Below, in pieces: positions 19,927 to 31,414 of a stretch of 64,000 bases of DNA. The notes beneath the pieces are model-generated. The model searched no databases. It saw only the letters and a program-made list of their open reading frames with translations, and had not been told where the DNA came from. The DNA lies in the NCBI GenBank assembly GCA_964057225.1, contig OZ059898.1, forward strand, positions 10,664,001 through 10,728,000. Direction: 5' to 3'. The translations under genes were made by a program, and so were the position numbers. Every line of letters begins with the position of its first letter. Position 1 is the first letter of the stretch. The stretch is from Auanema rhodensis. Taxonomy: Eukaryota > Nematoda > Chromadorea > Rhabditida > Rhabditidae.

Positions 19927-20715
19927 TCATGGGAACATTTCCTTCAAGTTTTTATGCAGTGTGTCACGCTCACTAATTATGAGTTTTTCAGGGTCTGTGA
20001 TTGGCCACTTAACTTCTATATTTGTATCAAAAGGGTTGATTCCTAAAAATTAATGTTCTCAATAAATTTTTACTACTATACCAAATTCTGTCTGGGGGTT
20101 GTATGTACTGGTACATTTATAGGTAACGTGTGCACCTTCAGATGATAGGCACTGAAATAATCTAAAGTTAAAATTGCAACATCTTAGTAATGTTACTTGA
20201 AATCCGTGCAAAAAACCATCAGGAACCCAAAGACAATGTTTATTTTCCGAATTCAAAATTGTACCGAACCATTGTCCAAAAGTTGGACTACTTTTTCGGA
20301 TGTCAACAGCAACATCAAATATTTCTCCTTGTATCTATATGAAAGTATTTAAAATAATTACAAGATCAAATATATACTGACAACTGAGACTAGTTTGCCC
20401 ATGCCATTCTGTGCGTGGAGCCCTCTCAAAACACCAAAGCGAGAAAACGAGTGATTGTCCTTAGAATCGGATGAAAAGTTCAATGATAGTTCCTCGTACC
20501 TGCTTAAAGTTTTCGTTGAAATCAATTTTATCAGCCCACTCTTCCTTATTATAAGTTTCAGCGAAAAAGCCTCTTGAATCAGGGAATACCTACAAAATTG
20601 TATATAAAATTTAAAAAGCATAAATTACCTTTGGCTTAATTATTTTGACATCCGGGATATAAGAACAAGCTTCAACTTCAAAAGAAGCTCTTCTTACAAC
20701 CGTAGGAACAGACAT
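19927..20715 (-). CDS. dTDP-4-dehydrorhamnose 3,5-epimerase (RmlC-like)
   Basis: Spliced minus-strand gene, ATG 20715 (MSVPTVVRRASFEVEACSYI) to TGA 19927. After PDVKIIKPKVFPDSRGFFAE come SRFGVLRGLHAQNGMGKLVS, DVAVDIRKSSPTFGQWFG, CLWVPDGFLHGFQVTS and PFDTNIEVKWPITDPEKLI. These are the RmlC cupin signatures: R-G-(L/F)-H with the catalytic His and Arg, the KLV substrate-binding Lys, and VP.GF.HGF. The enzyme epimerises C3 and C5 of dTDP-4-keto-6-deoxyglucose in dTDP-rhamnose synthesis. Animals mostly lack the pathway, but nematodes have it (C. elegans RML-3) and use it for cuticle or surface coat. Introns are present and the family is native to nematodes, so recent bacterial transfer is unlikely. 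An AAAG acceptor-like site abuts the ATG. Confidence 0.95.
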
Positions 20716-20937
20716 CTTTATGAAAGACAAAAAATTGCCCAAAAATTTTCCAATGTGCAACCTTGACATACTAATAGAGAATCAATTTATATCTGATTAT
20801 CTCAAGTAGATAAAAACATACAATGATATTGTAAAAAGTTAATAGTAATCATATTCAAAATTAAATGTCCGTGACCCATTGTCGAACTGCTTTGAATAAT
20901 TCTTCTTTAGTAGAATTGGAAACTAATCTTCTACATT
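20630..20937 (-). repeat. Inverted segmental duplication, right arm
   Basis: Inverted match of 18777-19105. Includes RmlC exon 1 (functional here) and the tail of ENY2 (non-functional here). It stops at TAGAAGATT; beyond it (20938 on) the sequence differs from ENY2. Confidence 0.85.
20861..20937 (-). pseudogene. Truncated ENY2 C-terminal fragment
   Basis: Minus-strand RRLVSNSTKEELFKAVRQWV followed by TDI and TAA at 20861. Compared with the working gene (SVRQWVSEQTGVTDI) it has lost six codons in frame and carries a Ser/Ala change. Upstream exons are absent. Confidence 0.85.
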
Positions 20938-21521
20938 GTAAAAAGTTAATAGGTGACTCCTGTTTGTTCTGAGAAATGTTGATTAGAATAATTCCTACCG
21001 AGTGAAAGTACTAGTTTGTTATGAATAAAGAATAATATAAGATGTTATGTTTGATCGGCTATTATATGTACAATATATATGCATAAGAAATTAGTTAATA
21101 CAATCTTCTATATGATCTAGCAGAAAAATAAAATATAAACTAAAAATGTTATTTTACAATTGGAGGTGAACAATTCTACTGAAAACTGTTTTTAATGTTT
21201 TTAAATGTTGTTTTAAATCATTTAGATTCATTTTATTATCAGGTTGCAATTGTACAATAAAAAGTATATTTATAGTAAATATGTATTCAATTTATTTAAT
21301 GGTAACTTAAACAAACCCATGCGGATTAATTGATATTCTTTTAGTTTTATTATACATGTTAAAGATTTGAAATAAAAAATTGTATTTATCACGTTTTCAA
21401 ACCATAAGCTTAGCCTACAAATCATAATATTCAATGTAGTGTGTATGACATTTCTTTAAAACTGCGCAATATTCGAAAACATTCGATACATTTATCAACT
21501 TATAAATTTACAAAATTATAA
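20938..21521. other. Intergenic, nothing recognised
   Basis: AT-rich DNA between the duplication and the end of MRPL47. The copied phrase TTGTAAAAAGTTAATAG from the duplication recurs at 20937-20953, suggesting a small extra join at the break. Confidence 0.5.
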
Positions 21522-22399
21522 CTATTTGTTGAAAACTCTAGGACCACCTCGTTTAAAACGAGATAAGCATTGAGATTGTACCCGATGTAAACTGGAAACA
21601 TCCACGCTAAAAAATAATAACATGAATCGATACACAATATATTTACCTTTCCCTCTCCTTCAGGTATTCTTTTTCTCTCCAAAGTTTTTGCATCATGTAC
21701 GCGTCATCATCAACATACGGTATCTTAGTGAAGAAAACAAGACTACAAAAGATAAAAAGAGAATTATTACCTCGACTTCTATAACTTTAGGATCTGCTTG
21801 ACTATAGTGTTCTGTGCTCTGTTTTTGATATGTAAATCCCATAATGGAAGTAACAGTGCGAACTGGTGCGTCTGAGCTTTCACCTGTTTCCAAAGTGTAA
21901 TATGCGTTATTTCTTTCGTGTACTACTTGTTCGATATTTCCCATTGTCTAAGTATTATAACACTGATATTTACAATAACATAACAAAATATCAATTACTT
22001 CTTTAACTCTATCAAGTCTTTCTGGGTTAGGCATGTACTTGGCGTGATCAGCGTAAGCAGCTTGCATAGTTAATAGCATGTTTCTTTCTTTTAAACATAC
22101 ATACCTATAATAAATCAAACTGATATGTAACTCATATTATCTATTACCATAATTTATGAACATCACTATTTGACTTCAGCCGTAATTCTTCAATTGTCCA
22201 GGATCTACCAGGTCGCTTCTTTGGTCGAAGCTCTGATTTTCCAAAATTAGCCTCATCATCGAAAAATTGTTTAAACACAACATTTCCTCTCTTCAAAAAT
22301 AAATTTGGGAGCAAAGATTGTCTGAATATTTACTCACATTTGATTAATCAACTTTTCAAACCTGTACAAATTATTTACAATTCTTGAGGCACCCAACAT
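21522..22399 (-). CDS. MRPL47: Mitochondrial ribosomal protein L47 (uL29m)
   Basis: Spliced gene, ATG 22399 (MLGASRIVNNLYRFEKLINQ) to TAG 21522. The uL29m core is clear: FKQFFDDEANFGKSE, RPGRSWTIEELRLKSNSDVH, KLWYVCLKERNMLLTMQAAY, MPNPERLDRVKETMGNIEQ and VVHERNNAYYTLETGES. After a short linker comes IPYVDDDAYMMQKLWREKEY and a basic C-terminus (SRFKRGGPRVFNK). Human MRPL47 has the same (D/E)LHKLWYVLLKERNMLLT block. It is a large-subunit mitoribosome protein near the exit tunnel. Its start faces the SLC10 gene and a small plus-strand frame. Confidence 0.95.
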
Positions 22400-22527
22400 T
22401 AACAGCAACTATAACAATATTTTTAAAGATATTATTCATAGAAATCATTTTATTTTGATAGATTATGAAACGTGCTATACATTTTATGTTTTTAATTCTT
22501 TGAAATATAAATATTAATTTCAATTAA

Positions 22528-22788
22528 ATGTCAACTGGAATTTCAATCGTACTAAAAAGTGAGAGGGGCAACGCTGCGGGACCAAATACGCCCACTTTAC
22601 ATGCTTTTCTGGACTTGATACTTTTTCATTTCCTTAACTGCAATATAGTTTTTTTCAGGTTTTTGAACTTCTTGAGACAAAAATCCTATTTTGATTATGT
22701 CATAAAGCAGGTAAAATACTTACACCTGTATAAAATTCATATAGTTACCAAGTGTACCGCCCGTCAAATGCAAAGCCAGGAATGTTAG
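22528..22788 (+). CDS. Unrecognised small open frame upstream of SLC10
   Basis: 86 codons starting MSTGISIVLKSERGNAAGPN, 129 bases from the divergent start of MRPL47. The region also contains consensus splice signals (AAGTGAGAG donor-like at 22557, TTTTTTTCAG at 22648-22657, CAGGTAAAAT at 22709), so if it is a gene it is probably spliced and the straight reading is not the protein. The exon-like part FLNFLRQKSYFDYVIKQ would be retained. I recognise no family. It could equally be a leader exon or chance. Confidence 0.25.
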   Translation: MSTGISIVLKSERGNAAGPNTPTLHAFLDLILFHFLNCNIVFFRFLNFLRQKSYFDYVIKQVKYLHLYKIHIVTKCTARQMQSQEC

Positions 22789-23140
22789 TGTTATATAGAA
22801 ACTTTTAGTGAAATTTCTAGTGTGAGAGATTAACATTGATACCTTCGATCATTGCCTCAGATTATATGGCTTAATGTTTCTTGCTTTATTGCTGCCTTGT
22901 AATTAGAGTCATGCTTTCCTAACACGCAACCCATAATGCAACGGAAATTTCTTAATGGTCACGAGATTAACGCTTTTTGGAAATTGATGGACGGAGGAAA
23001 ATGCAAACCACTATCGTCTTTTAGATTATGAAGTCTCTTGCTTAGGCTGTTATATTTGTAACAAAATTTTGTTCTCTTATGAATTTATAGTTTATCCTAT
23101 ATTTTATATCATATAATAAAATTTTATGTTTCACAGTAGT
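22789..23140. other. Intergenic, nothing recognised
   Basis: No gene seen. A short plus-strand frame at 22939 (MQRKFLNGHEINAFWKLMDG) stops after about 30 codons and has no support. Confidence 0.45.
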
Positions 23141-23148
23141 TTTTTTAG
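23141..23148 (+). promoter_or_regulatory. Probable trans-splice acceptor directly before the SLC10 ATG
   Basis: TTTTTTAG immediately followed by ATGGGCTCA; an earlier TTTCACAG sits 15 bases upstream. Its position decides the start at 23149 rather than the in-frame ATG at 23158. Confidence 0.6.
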
Positions 23149-25237
23149 ATGGGCTCAATGATTCCCAAAAAATCATGTCCAATTATGCTGCTAGTTAAGT
23201 TTTTACTCCAGGTTGTTTTTTTAGAAATATTTTAAAATATTAATGCTTCTAGGTTGTATTAACTTCTGCTTCTGGCAGCTCTAAAACAGTTGTCATTAAT
23301 ACGGAACCTAGTTATATACACGATTTAGTTGAAGGTAGCAGTCAGAATGTCCTGCTATCTGTTCAGCTATCCCAAGAAAATTTGAAACATGGAGAAAGTT
23401 GGCAAGTAAAATTCATGTAAGTAAAATATTTGTATCATAATTTGCTATGATTTATTAGGCCTATACGAAAATCTATTTATAAAATCTTGGACTTTAATCA
23501 TACGTTTGATTTACCTGCAAGCTCATTTCAGTATGATGAAAAAACAAAATACTATAACCTATCAGTATGATTCCCAAGCAATGTGTTTTATATTAAATAT
23601 TTTTTCTGCAGACACCTATCGAATTAACAGGTTATCGCTTGGGGAAAGAAGCCTATATTGTTCATCTGATCAGAGCAGATTATTCCGGAAACGACTCCTC
23701 GGTAACCTAATCATCCCATCATATGTTGAAGTGTTAATATTTAGATGATGGAATATCTATCGGATCAGACTTTTGATGTTTGGGTTCGTCGTGGGCCTGA
23801 TTCGGAAAGACTGACATATTACTTTGTTACATGTCTTGCAATCCTTGTTACTGTAGCCAATATTATGATGGGTTGTGAAGTAAGATTTTATAAGATTTTT
23901 TAAAGCTAATTTTGAAAAATAAGATTGATTTGAAAATCGTTATGTCAACAATACGACGGCCTTTGGCTCCATTCATTGGATTTTTGACGCAATTCATAAT
24001 AATGCCTTTAGTAAGTATCAAACTGATTTGTTTAAATTATATATTTTTCTACTCAGCTTGCTTATGGAATTGCTATCTTTGTATTTATACCCAAAGGTCT
24101 GCCTTCTATGGCTCTGGGTATTTTCGTCACAGGATGTTCACCAGGTTGTTGGATTTCTTAAATATGCTTATTATCTATTCAGGAGGCGGAGCTTCTAATT
24201 ATTGGACATTATTGCTGGGTGGAAATGTAAATTTATCCGTTACTATGACATTTATTTCTACTGTCCTCTCCTTTAGTAATATGATATAGATTTTAATATT
24301 CTGCTAATGTTTTGATTTTAGTCATGATGCCTTTATGGCTTTCTTGGCTTGGAACTCATTTTCTTAATGGATTATCGTCTCAGGCGTCAATGAAAGTTCC
24401 CTACGGTATAGATTCGAGATTAATTTTTTCTAATCACATAATTACTTCTTTACAACTCATTATGATTTCCAGCTAATATTATTCGCTCTTTGCTTGTTCT
24501 TGTTGTACCTTTATTAGTTGGGGTTGGCATTCAAAAATTTATACCTTCTTGGGCTCTACGTTTGAGACAGGTAATTTCGTATTAGTTCGTGCGGAAATTT
24601 TTTACTTTCAAGGTCATGCGTCCCTTTATAATTTTTCTCTTCGTTTTTGTTGTTATTTTTGGAAGTGCTACAAGTTTATACATGTTTTACATTATGTCAT
24701 GGCCTGCTGTATTTGGGTATGTGACTAATTCATGAAATGGATGAACCACTTTTGATTATAGTGGTCTTCTTCTACCATGGTGTGGGTTCATGTTTGGATG
24801 TTTTGCGTCCATTCTCTTCCGCCAATCACCTAATGATGTCACTGCCATCGCTATAGAGACCGGAATTCAGAATACAGGAGTTTCTATTCTCTTACTAAAG
24901 GTATCTTCGATCTTCGATCTTAAATCTATTTACTTGTTTAACCAATTAGGCTTCGTTTGAACAACCGGATGGTGACATAGGGTCAGTGATTCCTGTGATT
25001 GTTGCTTGTTTTACTCCCATTCCACTTCTACTGGGAGCGGCTGTACATACAACTTTGAAAATGTTCAAAAAACGTCGACAAACGGTATGTATCAGAAATT
25101 AGTTTTTACATCTTATCATGTGTTTATTTTAGATAGTGGACTGTGAAGTGCAGAAAGAAGCTTCAGTTGAAATGCTAGCACTACCATCGGCTTCAATAAC
25201 GAAAAGCGACACGCATATCAAGCAAGATCTTGCATAA
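23149..25237 (+). CDS. SLC10-family (bile acid:sodium symporter-like) transporter
   Basis: Spliced plus-strand gene, ATG 23149 to TAA 25237. A signal-peptide-like start (KSCPIMLLVKFLLQVVLTSA) is followed by a luminal or extracellular domain (SKTVVINTEPSYIHDLVEGS, VLLSVQLSQENLKHGESWQV), then a multi-pass region: YYFVTCLAILVTVANIMMGC, FIGFLTQFIIMPLLAYGIAI, GIFVTGCSPGGGASNYWTLL, GGNVNLSVTMTFISTVLSFI, and near the end AIAIETGIQNTGVSILLLKA. GCSPGGGASN and E-(T)-G-x-Q-N are the two sodium/substrate crossing motifs of SLC10. The long N-terminal ectodomain points to the SLC10A3/A5 (P3) branch. Substrate unknown. Convergent with TOM70. Confidence 0.92.
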
Positions 25238-25440
25238 CTTCAGAGCTTATGTCTATCAGAGAAGAATTAGAACAGCATAATAATTATCTCAATAGACACA
25301 ATTATTCTCATTTCGGGTTCCATTTCATATTAGAACATATCTGTATTAGATGTATTTTATTCCATAGTTCTATCTAGCATGAATAGTTATAATTTCTATG
25401 AACAAGACAAAAAAACGTAACAAAGTAACAAAGTAAGAAG

Positions 25441-27719
25441 CTAATGAATATTCAATAAAGAGGCAGCCTTTCGTTTTGCTTCAATGATAGCTTTCATTCT
25501 GAAGACCCCATCCAAAAGAGGGAAGTCAATCGAGTCGTCAAAAGTGCTTTCGGCACTGAGGAGAAGTTCAGAAATCAAATTGAAAGAGTCTCTTAATTTA
25601 ATGCTACAGTAGGTTAAGAAAATTAATACATACCCAGCCCTTAACGTAGATTCCAAATTGTCTAGACGGAGACTGGCAAGCATTAGATTGGCTTCTGCAT
25701 GATTAGGCTCAATTTCCAAACAACGTTGCAAGTATTCCATAGCATCATCACGATCCTTACCCATACATCTGAAAAATTTTCAACTTATGAGCAACAAACA
25801 ATTTACAGTGCTTGTAAATAACTCATAGGTCGGTATTAATTTAACCTGGTTACAAGATTCGACAACTATATAAGACTGTCAAATAAAGATTCCAGGTGAG
25901 TATCGAACCAAGAACCATCTGATCCGATGGAGGACTTTTGCTCTAGGCCAAAGGGTACACATAACGAACAAACATACCCTCTATCAAAAAATAAAATAGA
26001 TACACGGGGATACTGTTTTATCAAATCATCCATGATTTCACGAGCAGCTTCTTCATTCCCAAAACTGGCATACACCTAAACATTTTTTTAAAAGGTTGTA
26101 ATATTTTCCATTATTTCAACCTTAGCAAGAAGGGTTTTACTGAATGTACTTTTTTTTTCTAGACCATTACAGAAATCTTCTAAGGCTTTAATAGTCTTGA
26201 TTAAAGAAGCAGGGTCTTGTCCAGCTGTACCATTCATAATACACAAGGTAAAGGTTAAAAGCCTAAAAGAATATTTTGGCTAATATCAGTATAGAAATAA
26301 TACTGTATATTATCATTAGTGATCCCTTCCGTAGTGAGAAGTTTCAAAGCCTCCTCCCTCTCATCAGCTAGAACTAGACGGAAAGCTGCAGTACAATAAA
26401 AGTCAGGATTACGAGTATTGGTGGCTACTGCATTAAAGAAAGCCCTATAAACAAAATAACTTAAAATTATTAAAGTTAGAAAGCTACTTTAGTATATCAT
26501 CTTTTGTAGAAGCTAATTCCAAACAAACAACATGCTTTGATGCTGCGAGAGAAGATTTGATATCTTTCTGAACGCTATCAAGCTTCTCCCATTCTTCGTC
26601 AAAAAGACCCAAACATCTTTGTGCCTGAATATTATTCAATGTTATACTCGATGAAATAATTTTCAAAATTACATCTTCCTTCAAATTCTGGTAAGTGTAG
26701 AAACGTGCGGCAAGAAGTAATGCTTCCAATCTATTTTCGCCTTCTTCTTTCTCAGCTTGTTCAGCGACCTCGTCATATTTTTGATCAGCAATCAAAGAAA
26801 GTGCCTTGCCGTATTGACTATAATTAAGAACACCACTGCAAGTATGACACTCGAAAATTCAAAAACCTGCTAGTTTTCCTGTCCCATCCAAGAACAAGCG
26901 AGCGGATAGGGTCATCGACCACAGTTTTATAAAGCCAAGTGTAAACCTGAATTATATCATAATGAAGAGAGTATCTAGGGGGGTTATACCCGTTCGTGAC
27001 GAATTATTTTTTTGGAACCTTTTTTAGTAGTGTTTGTCCATTCAGCTCTATAAACACTTTCTAAATGTTCTAAAATTTTGTAAAGAATTCCAGTAGCATC
27101 TTTAGAAAAATTGGCATCCAAATGTGAAGCACAAAATACACCTAGTAAAGGAGAATGAGATATAATCTATACTCTATTTAAACTTGTTAAAGATTCCTTC
27201 CACTCCTGAAGTTGGAATAGTAGACGGGCTTTTCTCCAAAAGGCTTTTCCATATTCAGGATTGCATTCTATAGCCTTATTGCAATCTTCTAACATATCTT
27301 GAGAGGAATACGAACCTACTCTCTAGAAATTCATAAGATCAAGGCCATAATCATTAAACCAAACCTCCTTAGCTGCAGCTCTGTTTTGATAGCATATCGA
27401 CATCAAATGTTTATCTTGGCATTTTTGAATAGCTTCGGTGAAAGCCTTAATTAAAATATTTTATCATCGTAACGAAAAAAAAATCACCTCAACAGCTTCA
27501 GCATACTTTTTATCAGAAAAATACGCGTTACCTAATTGTTTTAGATCTTCACTTTTCATAGGCTTCTTATTTAGCTAAAAACACGAGTGTTTCAAAAAAA
27601 CCATAATCTACTTTCAGAATTACCTTTTTTGATATTAAATAACCCAATCCAATAGCCCCAACGCCGACAGCAGCAGCTAAAGCTATTTTCTTTGGAAGCT
27701 GAGAATTATCAGACGACAT
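25441..27719 (-). CDS. TOMM70: TOM70 mitochondrial import receptor
   Basis: Many-exon minus-strand gene, ATG 27719 to TAG 25441. N-terminus MSSDNSQLPKKIALAAAVGV continues AIGLGYLISKK: a single membrane anchor with a basic flank, as expected of an outer-membrane signal-anchor. Then TPR repeats: KQLGNAYFSDKKYAEAVEAF, then IQKCQDKHLMSICYQNRAAA, CNKAIECNPEYGKAFWRKAR, down to EYLQRCLEIEPNHAEANLML near the C-terminus. The protein receives Hsp70/Hsp90-bound precursors for import. The anchor and the TPR clamp (N-terminal three TPRs) are the diagnostic pair. A TTTTCAG acceptor abuts the ATG. Confidence 0.9.
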
Positions 27720-27726
27720 CTGAAAA
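27720..27726 (-). promoter_or_regulatory. Probable trans-splice acceptor directly before TOM70 ATG
   Basis: Minus-strand GGTTTTCAG followed at once by ATGTCGTCTG, with no upstream coding exon. Confidence 0.6.
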
Positions 27727-28017
27727 CCATGCATTTATTAAAAATAAGTTTAAAATATGAGAAACTAGAAGAATTTGATTATATTGCTAAAAATTAATTC
27801 AGAAGTCTTAAAATTAGTTTGATTTTTTAAAAATTAGTCCTAGCGCGAAAGGATGTTTGAATTTTCTTGGAGTTGAATTTTGTCATCTCGTCTGCTGTAC
27901 ATCCCCACCCTGATCAAAAAATAGATCTTTTCACTATAACAAATTTTATAAGATGTCTTTGTTCACGTAATTTAGATACGTTGTTATAAATTTGAATTAT
28001 TTAAGCAAATTCTAAAT

Positions 28018-30018
28018 ATGCCTTGTATCATCGTTAAATGGGGTAAGGAAAAACTGAATGTCCATGTTGATACTAATGAATCTCCGCTTGTGTTCAAATC
28101 TCAGTTGTTCGCCTTGACTAGTGTACCTCCCGATAGGCAAAAAATTGTTATTAAAGTATGTCATTTTTTAAATATAAGTTATTCTATGACTTCAGGGTAA
28201 AACACTATCGGACGAATCGTGGAATGGTATCACCCTGACTGCTGGTGCTATGATAATGATGATGGGGAGGTTCGCAAATTTCTTTTTTGTTTTGTTATAT
28301 TTGAGTCTTCAGCGCCGAAGCTGTTCTGGAAGCTCCTAAACTAGAAGTCTCTCTAGCTGGGCCAGGTGTTCAGGGAGAAAATGGTACAACTATTCGATTA
28401 GTCCGTGGTATAAAAAATCTTGGAAATACCTGCTACATGAATTCAGTAGTTCAAAGTTTTTTGGTAGTGAATATCTTTGGTGATTTTTTTACAAATTTAT
28501 TTTCAGAATATTCGGGAAGTCGGAAATGCTTTGGAACGTTACAAACATGCTAATCCTCAGGTATCATCAGGTATCGTAATTTATTTATGTACCAGAATAT
28601 TTTCAATAATTAAGAAGAAATAACTATGGCGCTTAAACATATGTATGGAGAATTAAATAGATCTGAAACAAGCTGTGTGATTCCGCTGACTATGCTTCAT
28701 GTAATTTTTCATCTATTAAATTCAATTTTTTTTCGCTTCAGTCATTGCACAAAGCTATGCCTCAATTTGCTGAGAGAACAAACACTGGTGTATTTGAGCA
28801 ACAAGATGCTAACGAATGCTATGTTGAGCTTCAACGTTTGTGTTTGAAAGGATTGAAGGGTACGAATAACTATATCCTATTTAAAATTTGAATATCATAG
28901 ATTCTGGTATCAATATTGAAAAGTATTTCAAAGGTCAATTTGTTGTATCACAAAAATGTGTTGAAAGTACAGAAGAACCTGAGCAGTGTTCCGTAGAAGA
29001 TTTTTTCCAGGTCAGACATACCCAATGTTAAACAATTTCAGTATTCCTTTAGTTATCTTGCTTTTTGTCTCCTCAAGTGAAGTACTTGCAATCTGGTATT
29101 AAAGAGAAATTGACAGAAGAAATCACAAAAAATTGTTCTCGTCTTTCTCGTGATGCAAAGTGGATAAGAAAAGTAGTCGATAAATATATTTCCGATATTA
29201 TATTTTTATGTACAGGCAGCCATTGATCGTTTGCCTGCTTATTTATCTGTGCAGATGGTTAGATTTTTTTATAAGGAATCTTCTCAGGTGAATTTATCGT
29301 ATCATTCCCATTGCATTTTTTCTATTCAGACCAGTGCTAAGATTTTGAAGGATGTCAAATTCCCAATGTCTCTTGATATGTACGATATGTGCTCACCTGA
29401 TCTCCAAGCCAAGCTTCGCCCTCAGCGTGAAGCTGTAAAGGTATGAATTGGAGTTTGAGAAAAATATTATTGGTACACTTTAGCTTGAAGAGGATGCTAA
29501 AATTGAAAAGATGAGACAGATTAAGATGGATGAAAAAAAACATATTTCTGATGTCAAAGCAAGTTATAGATCTAAGTTCAGTTTGAATTTCGTTATTAAG
29601 GATAAGGATTATGAAGAACTACCTTTTTCTTTTTCGGATGATGAAGGAAGTAACAATTCTGGATTCTACGAATTACAGGTTTTTTATTATATTAGTATAT
29701 AAATGTGTTATTGGGTAGGCTGTCATTACACATAAAGGACGAGCATCTAACGGTGGGCATTATGTTGCTTGGATTCGAATAGATGATAAGTGGGTAGTTT
29801 GTGACGATGAAGAAGTTCAAATTGTTACTCCAGAGCAGGTAAATTCGTATAAGTTTAATTCTACATTTTGTGTTCAGGTGTTAAATCTCTCAGGAGGAGG
29901 TGATTGGCATACAGCTTACGTACTCGTATATGGTCCACGTGTGGTACGCAAATATCATGATATGTCAAATTTAGAAAATACACCAATCTCTGAACATAAT
30001 GTAATGAACATAGACTAA
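28018..30018 (+). CDS. USP14: USP14/Ubp6 proteasome-associated deubiquitinase
   Basis: Spliced gene, ATG 28018 to TAA 30018. Starts with a ubiquitin-like domain (MPCIIVKWGKEKLNVHVDTN, VPPDRQKIVIKGKTL), a short linker (AMIMMMGSAEAVLEAP) typical of USP14, then the USP catalytic fold. The Cys box is IKNLGNTCYMNSVVQSFL; QQDANECYVELQRL follows. The His box is SNGGHYVAWIRIDDKWVVCD. Blocking-loop and lysine-rich segments lie between (KMRQIKMDEKKHISDV). USP14 trims ubiquitin chains on substrates docked at the 19S proteasome. All catalytic residues are present. The next gene starts 164 bases after its stop, on the same strand. Confidence 0.96.
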
Positions 30019-30173
30019 AGTGTGTTTCATATTTGCAATAATAACAATGACATTATTTATTATGCTTGTTATGTATTAAATTAAATTAAATTAAAGTCAT
30101 TCTGATACCTGTAATTATCACCTTGTGTACTGTATGCGGTTTTACTTTTTCATTAATTAAATGTTATAAAATG

Positions 30174-30180
30174 CTTTCAG
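30174..30180 (+). promoter_or_regulatory. Probable trans-splice acceptor before cis-prenyltransferase
   Basis: CTTTCAG ends one base before ATG 30182 in the 163-base gap after USP14. Spacing and orientation fit a downstream operon gene. Confidence 0.6.
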
Positions 30181-30181
30181 A

Positions 30182-31337
30182 ATGAATGTTACATTAGATA
30201 AAGATGGTTGGTGGGATACTGCCCAGAAAGAGAAAAAATGGTGGCATGCTATAGCTAAACAGATTTTAATAAATGGCCCTGTCAGAACGTTGTTGTTAAT
30301 TGCTTGTATTCACATTGATTTCAGATGCCAAGGCATGTGGCATTTGTTATGGACGGAAATCGACGATATGCGAAAGTTAATAAATTGGGAAGTGTTTTAA
30401 ATGGTCACGAAAAAGGTTTTCAACAATTAGCTAAAGTAGATTTGTAAATTTGGGCTCAAAGTATAATAATTTTTTTCTAAGATTTTGGAATGGTGTCAAG
30501 ATTTCGGTATTCATGAAGTAACTGTGTATGCATTCAGCATTGAAAATTTTAAACGTAGTGCTGAAGAAGTTAATGGTCTTATGAATCTTGCAGAGGAAAA
30601 ATTTGGGCGTTTGCTCGGAGAGAGGTTTTAAAGTGAAAAATAAATTTGTTCTGAAGTTTCGTTCAGAACTAAAATGGAAGAAAAGCAGATTTCCTTCAGA
30701 TTCTTTGGTAATTTGGATCTACTTTCTGATAATTTAAGAAAGCTGGTATTAGAGATTCAAGAAGCTACGCAGCATTACACCAAGTATTTCATTCTTGAAT
30801 TCAGAATAATATTTCTGTTACAGAGGTATAGTAAATGTATGCATGCCTTACACTTCTCGAGACGAAATATCACGTGCATTTGAGCAGATTCATGTTGGTG
30901 TGCGAGAGGTAGTTTCAGAATATAAAATCTTTAAAATTCGTTTAAAGGGGAAAATTCAAGTAGAAGATATTACTGAATCTTTGATATCGTCATGCTTAGA
31001 TAGTAAAAATGGATCTTATCCAGATTTACTTGTACGAACAAGTGGAGAGCATCGCTTGAGTGATTTTATGCTTTGGCAGGTTTGTCGTATTATTATAGCT
31101 AGGCCTTAGTTGTTTTTATTAAGTGCTCTAATGCTCATATTTATTTCGATGAAGTTTTGTGGCCCGAGTTTAATTTTGTCAACTTTGGGCGAGCAATTAT
31201 TTCTTACCAATTTCACTATTCTTCTATACAGGTATACTTTTTAAAATCTTTTTTAAAATACAATATTTAGATCATTTTAGAAAATTAAGAAGAATGAAAA
31301 CAATTTTGATATACCTAGTCAACTAGTTTCTTTGTGA
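30182..31337 (+). CDS. DHDDS: Dehydrodolichyl diphosphate synthase (cis-prenyltransferase)
   Basis: Spliced gene, ATG 30182 ([20 protein letters not shown]) to TGA 31337. Conserved regions of cis-prenyltransferases appear in order: [16 protein letters not shown] with the catalytic Asp and Asn-Arg-Arg, [34 protein letters not shown] (phosphate-binding Asn/Phe/Arg), [17 protein letters not shown] and [19 protein letters not shown]. The C-terminus ([17 protein letters not shown]) matches DHDDS rather than the NgBR subunit, since the active-site Asp is kept. It makes the dolichol precursor for N-glycosylation. Probably co-transcribed with USP14. Confidence 0.95.
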
Positions 31338-31414
31338 TATTTTGATTTTATTTAAGTATTGTATTAGATTTCAATGAAGATTAAATTAGAAATATCGTAT
31401 TCATAAATGTTTTA

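Noticed and set aside
19927-20715. Recent horizontal transfer of RmlC from bacteria
   Set aside because: Has host-type introns, and the enzyme is a normal nematode gene; phylogeny would be needed to argue otherwise.
22528-22788. Firm gene call upstream of SLC10
   Set aside because: Several splice signals inside and no recognised family; listed at low confidence only.
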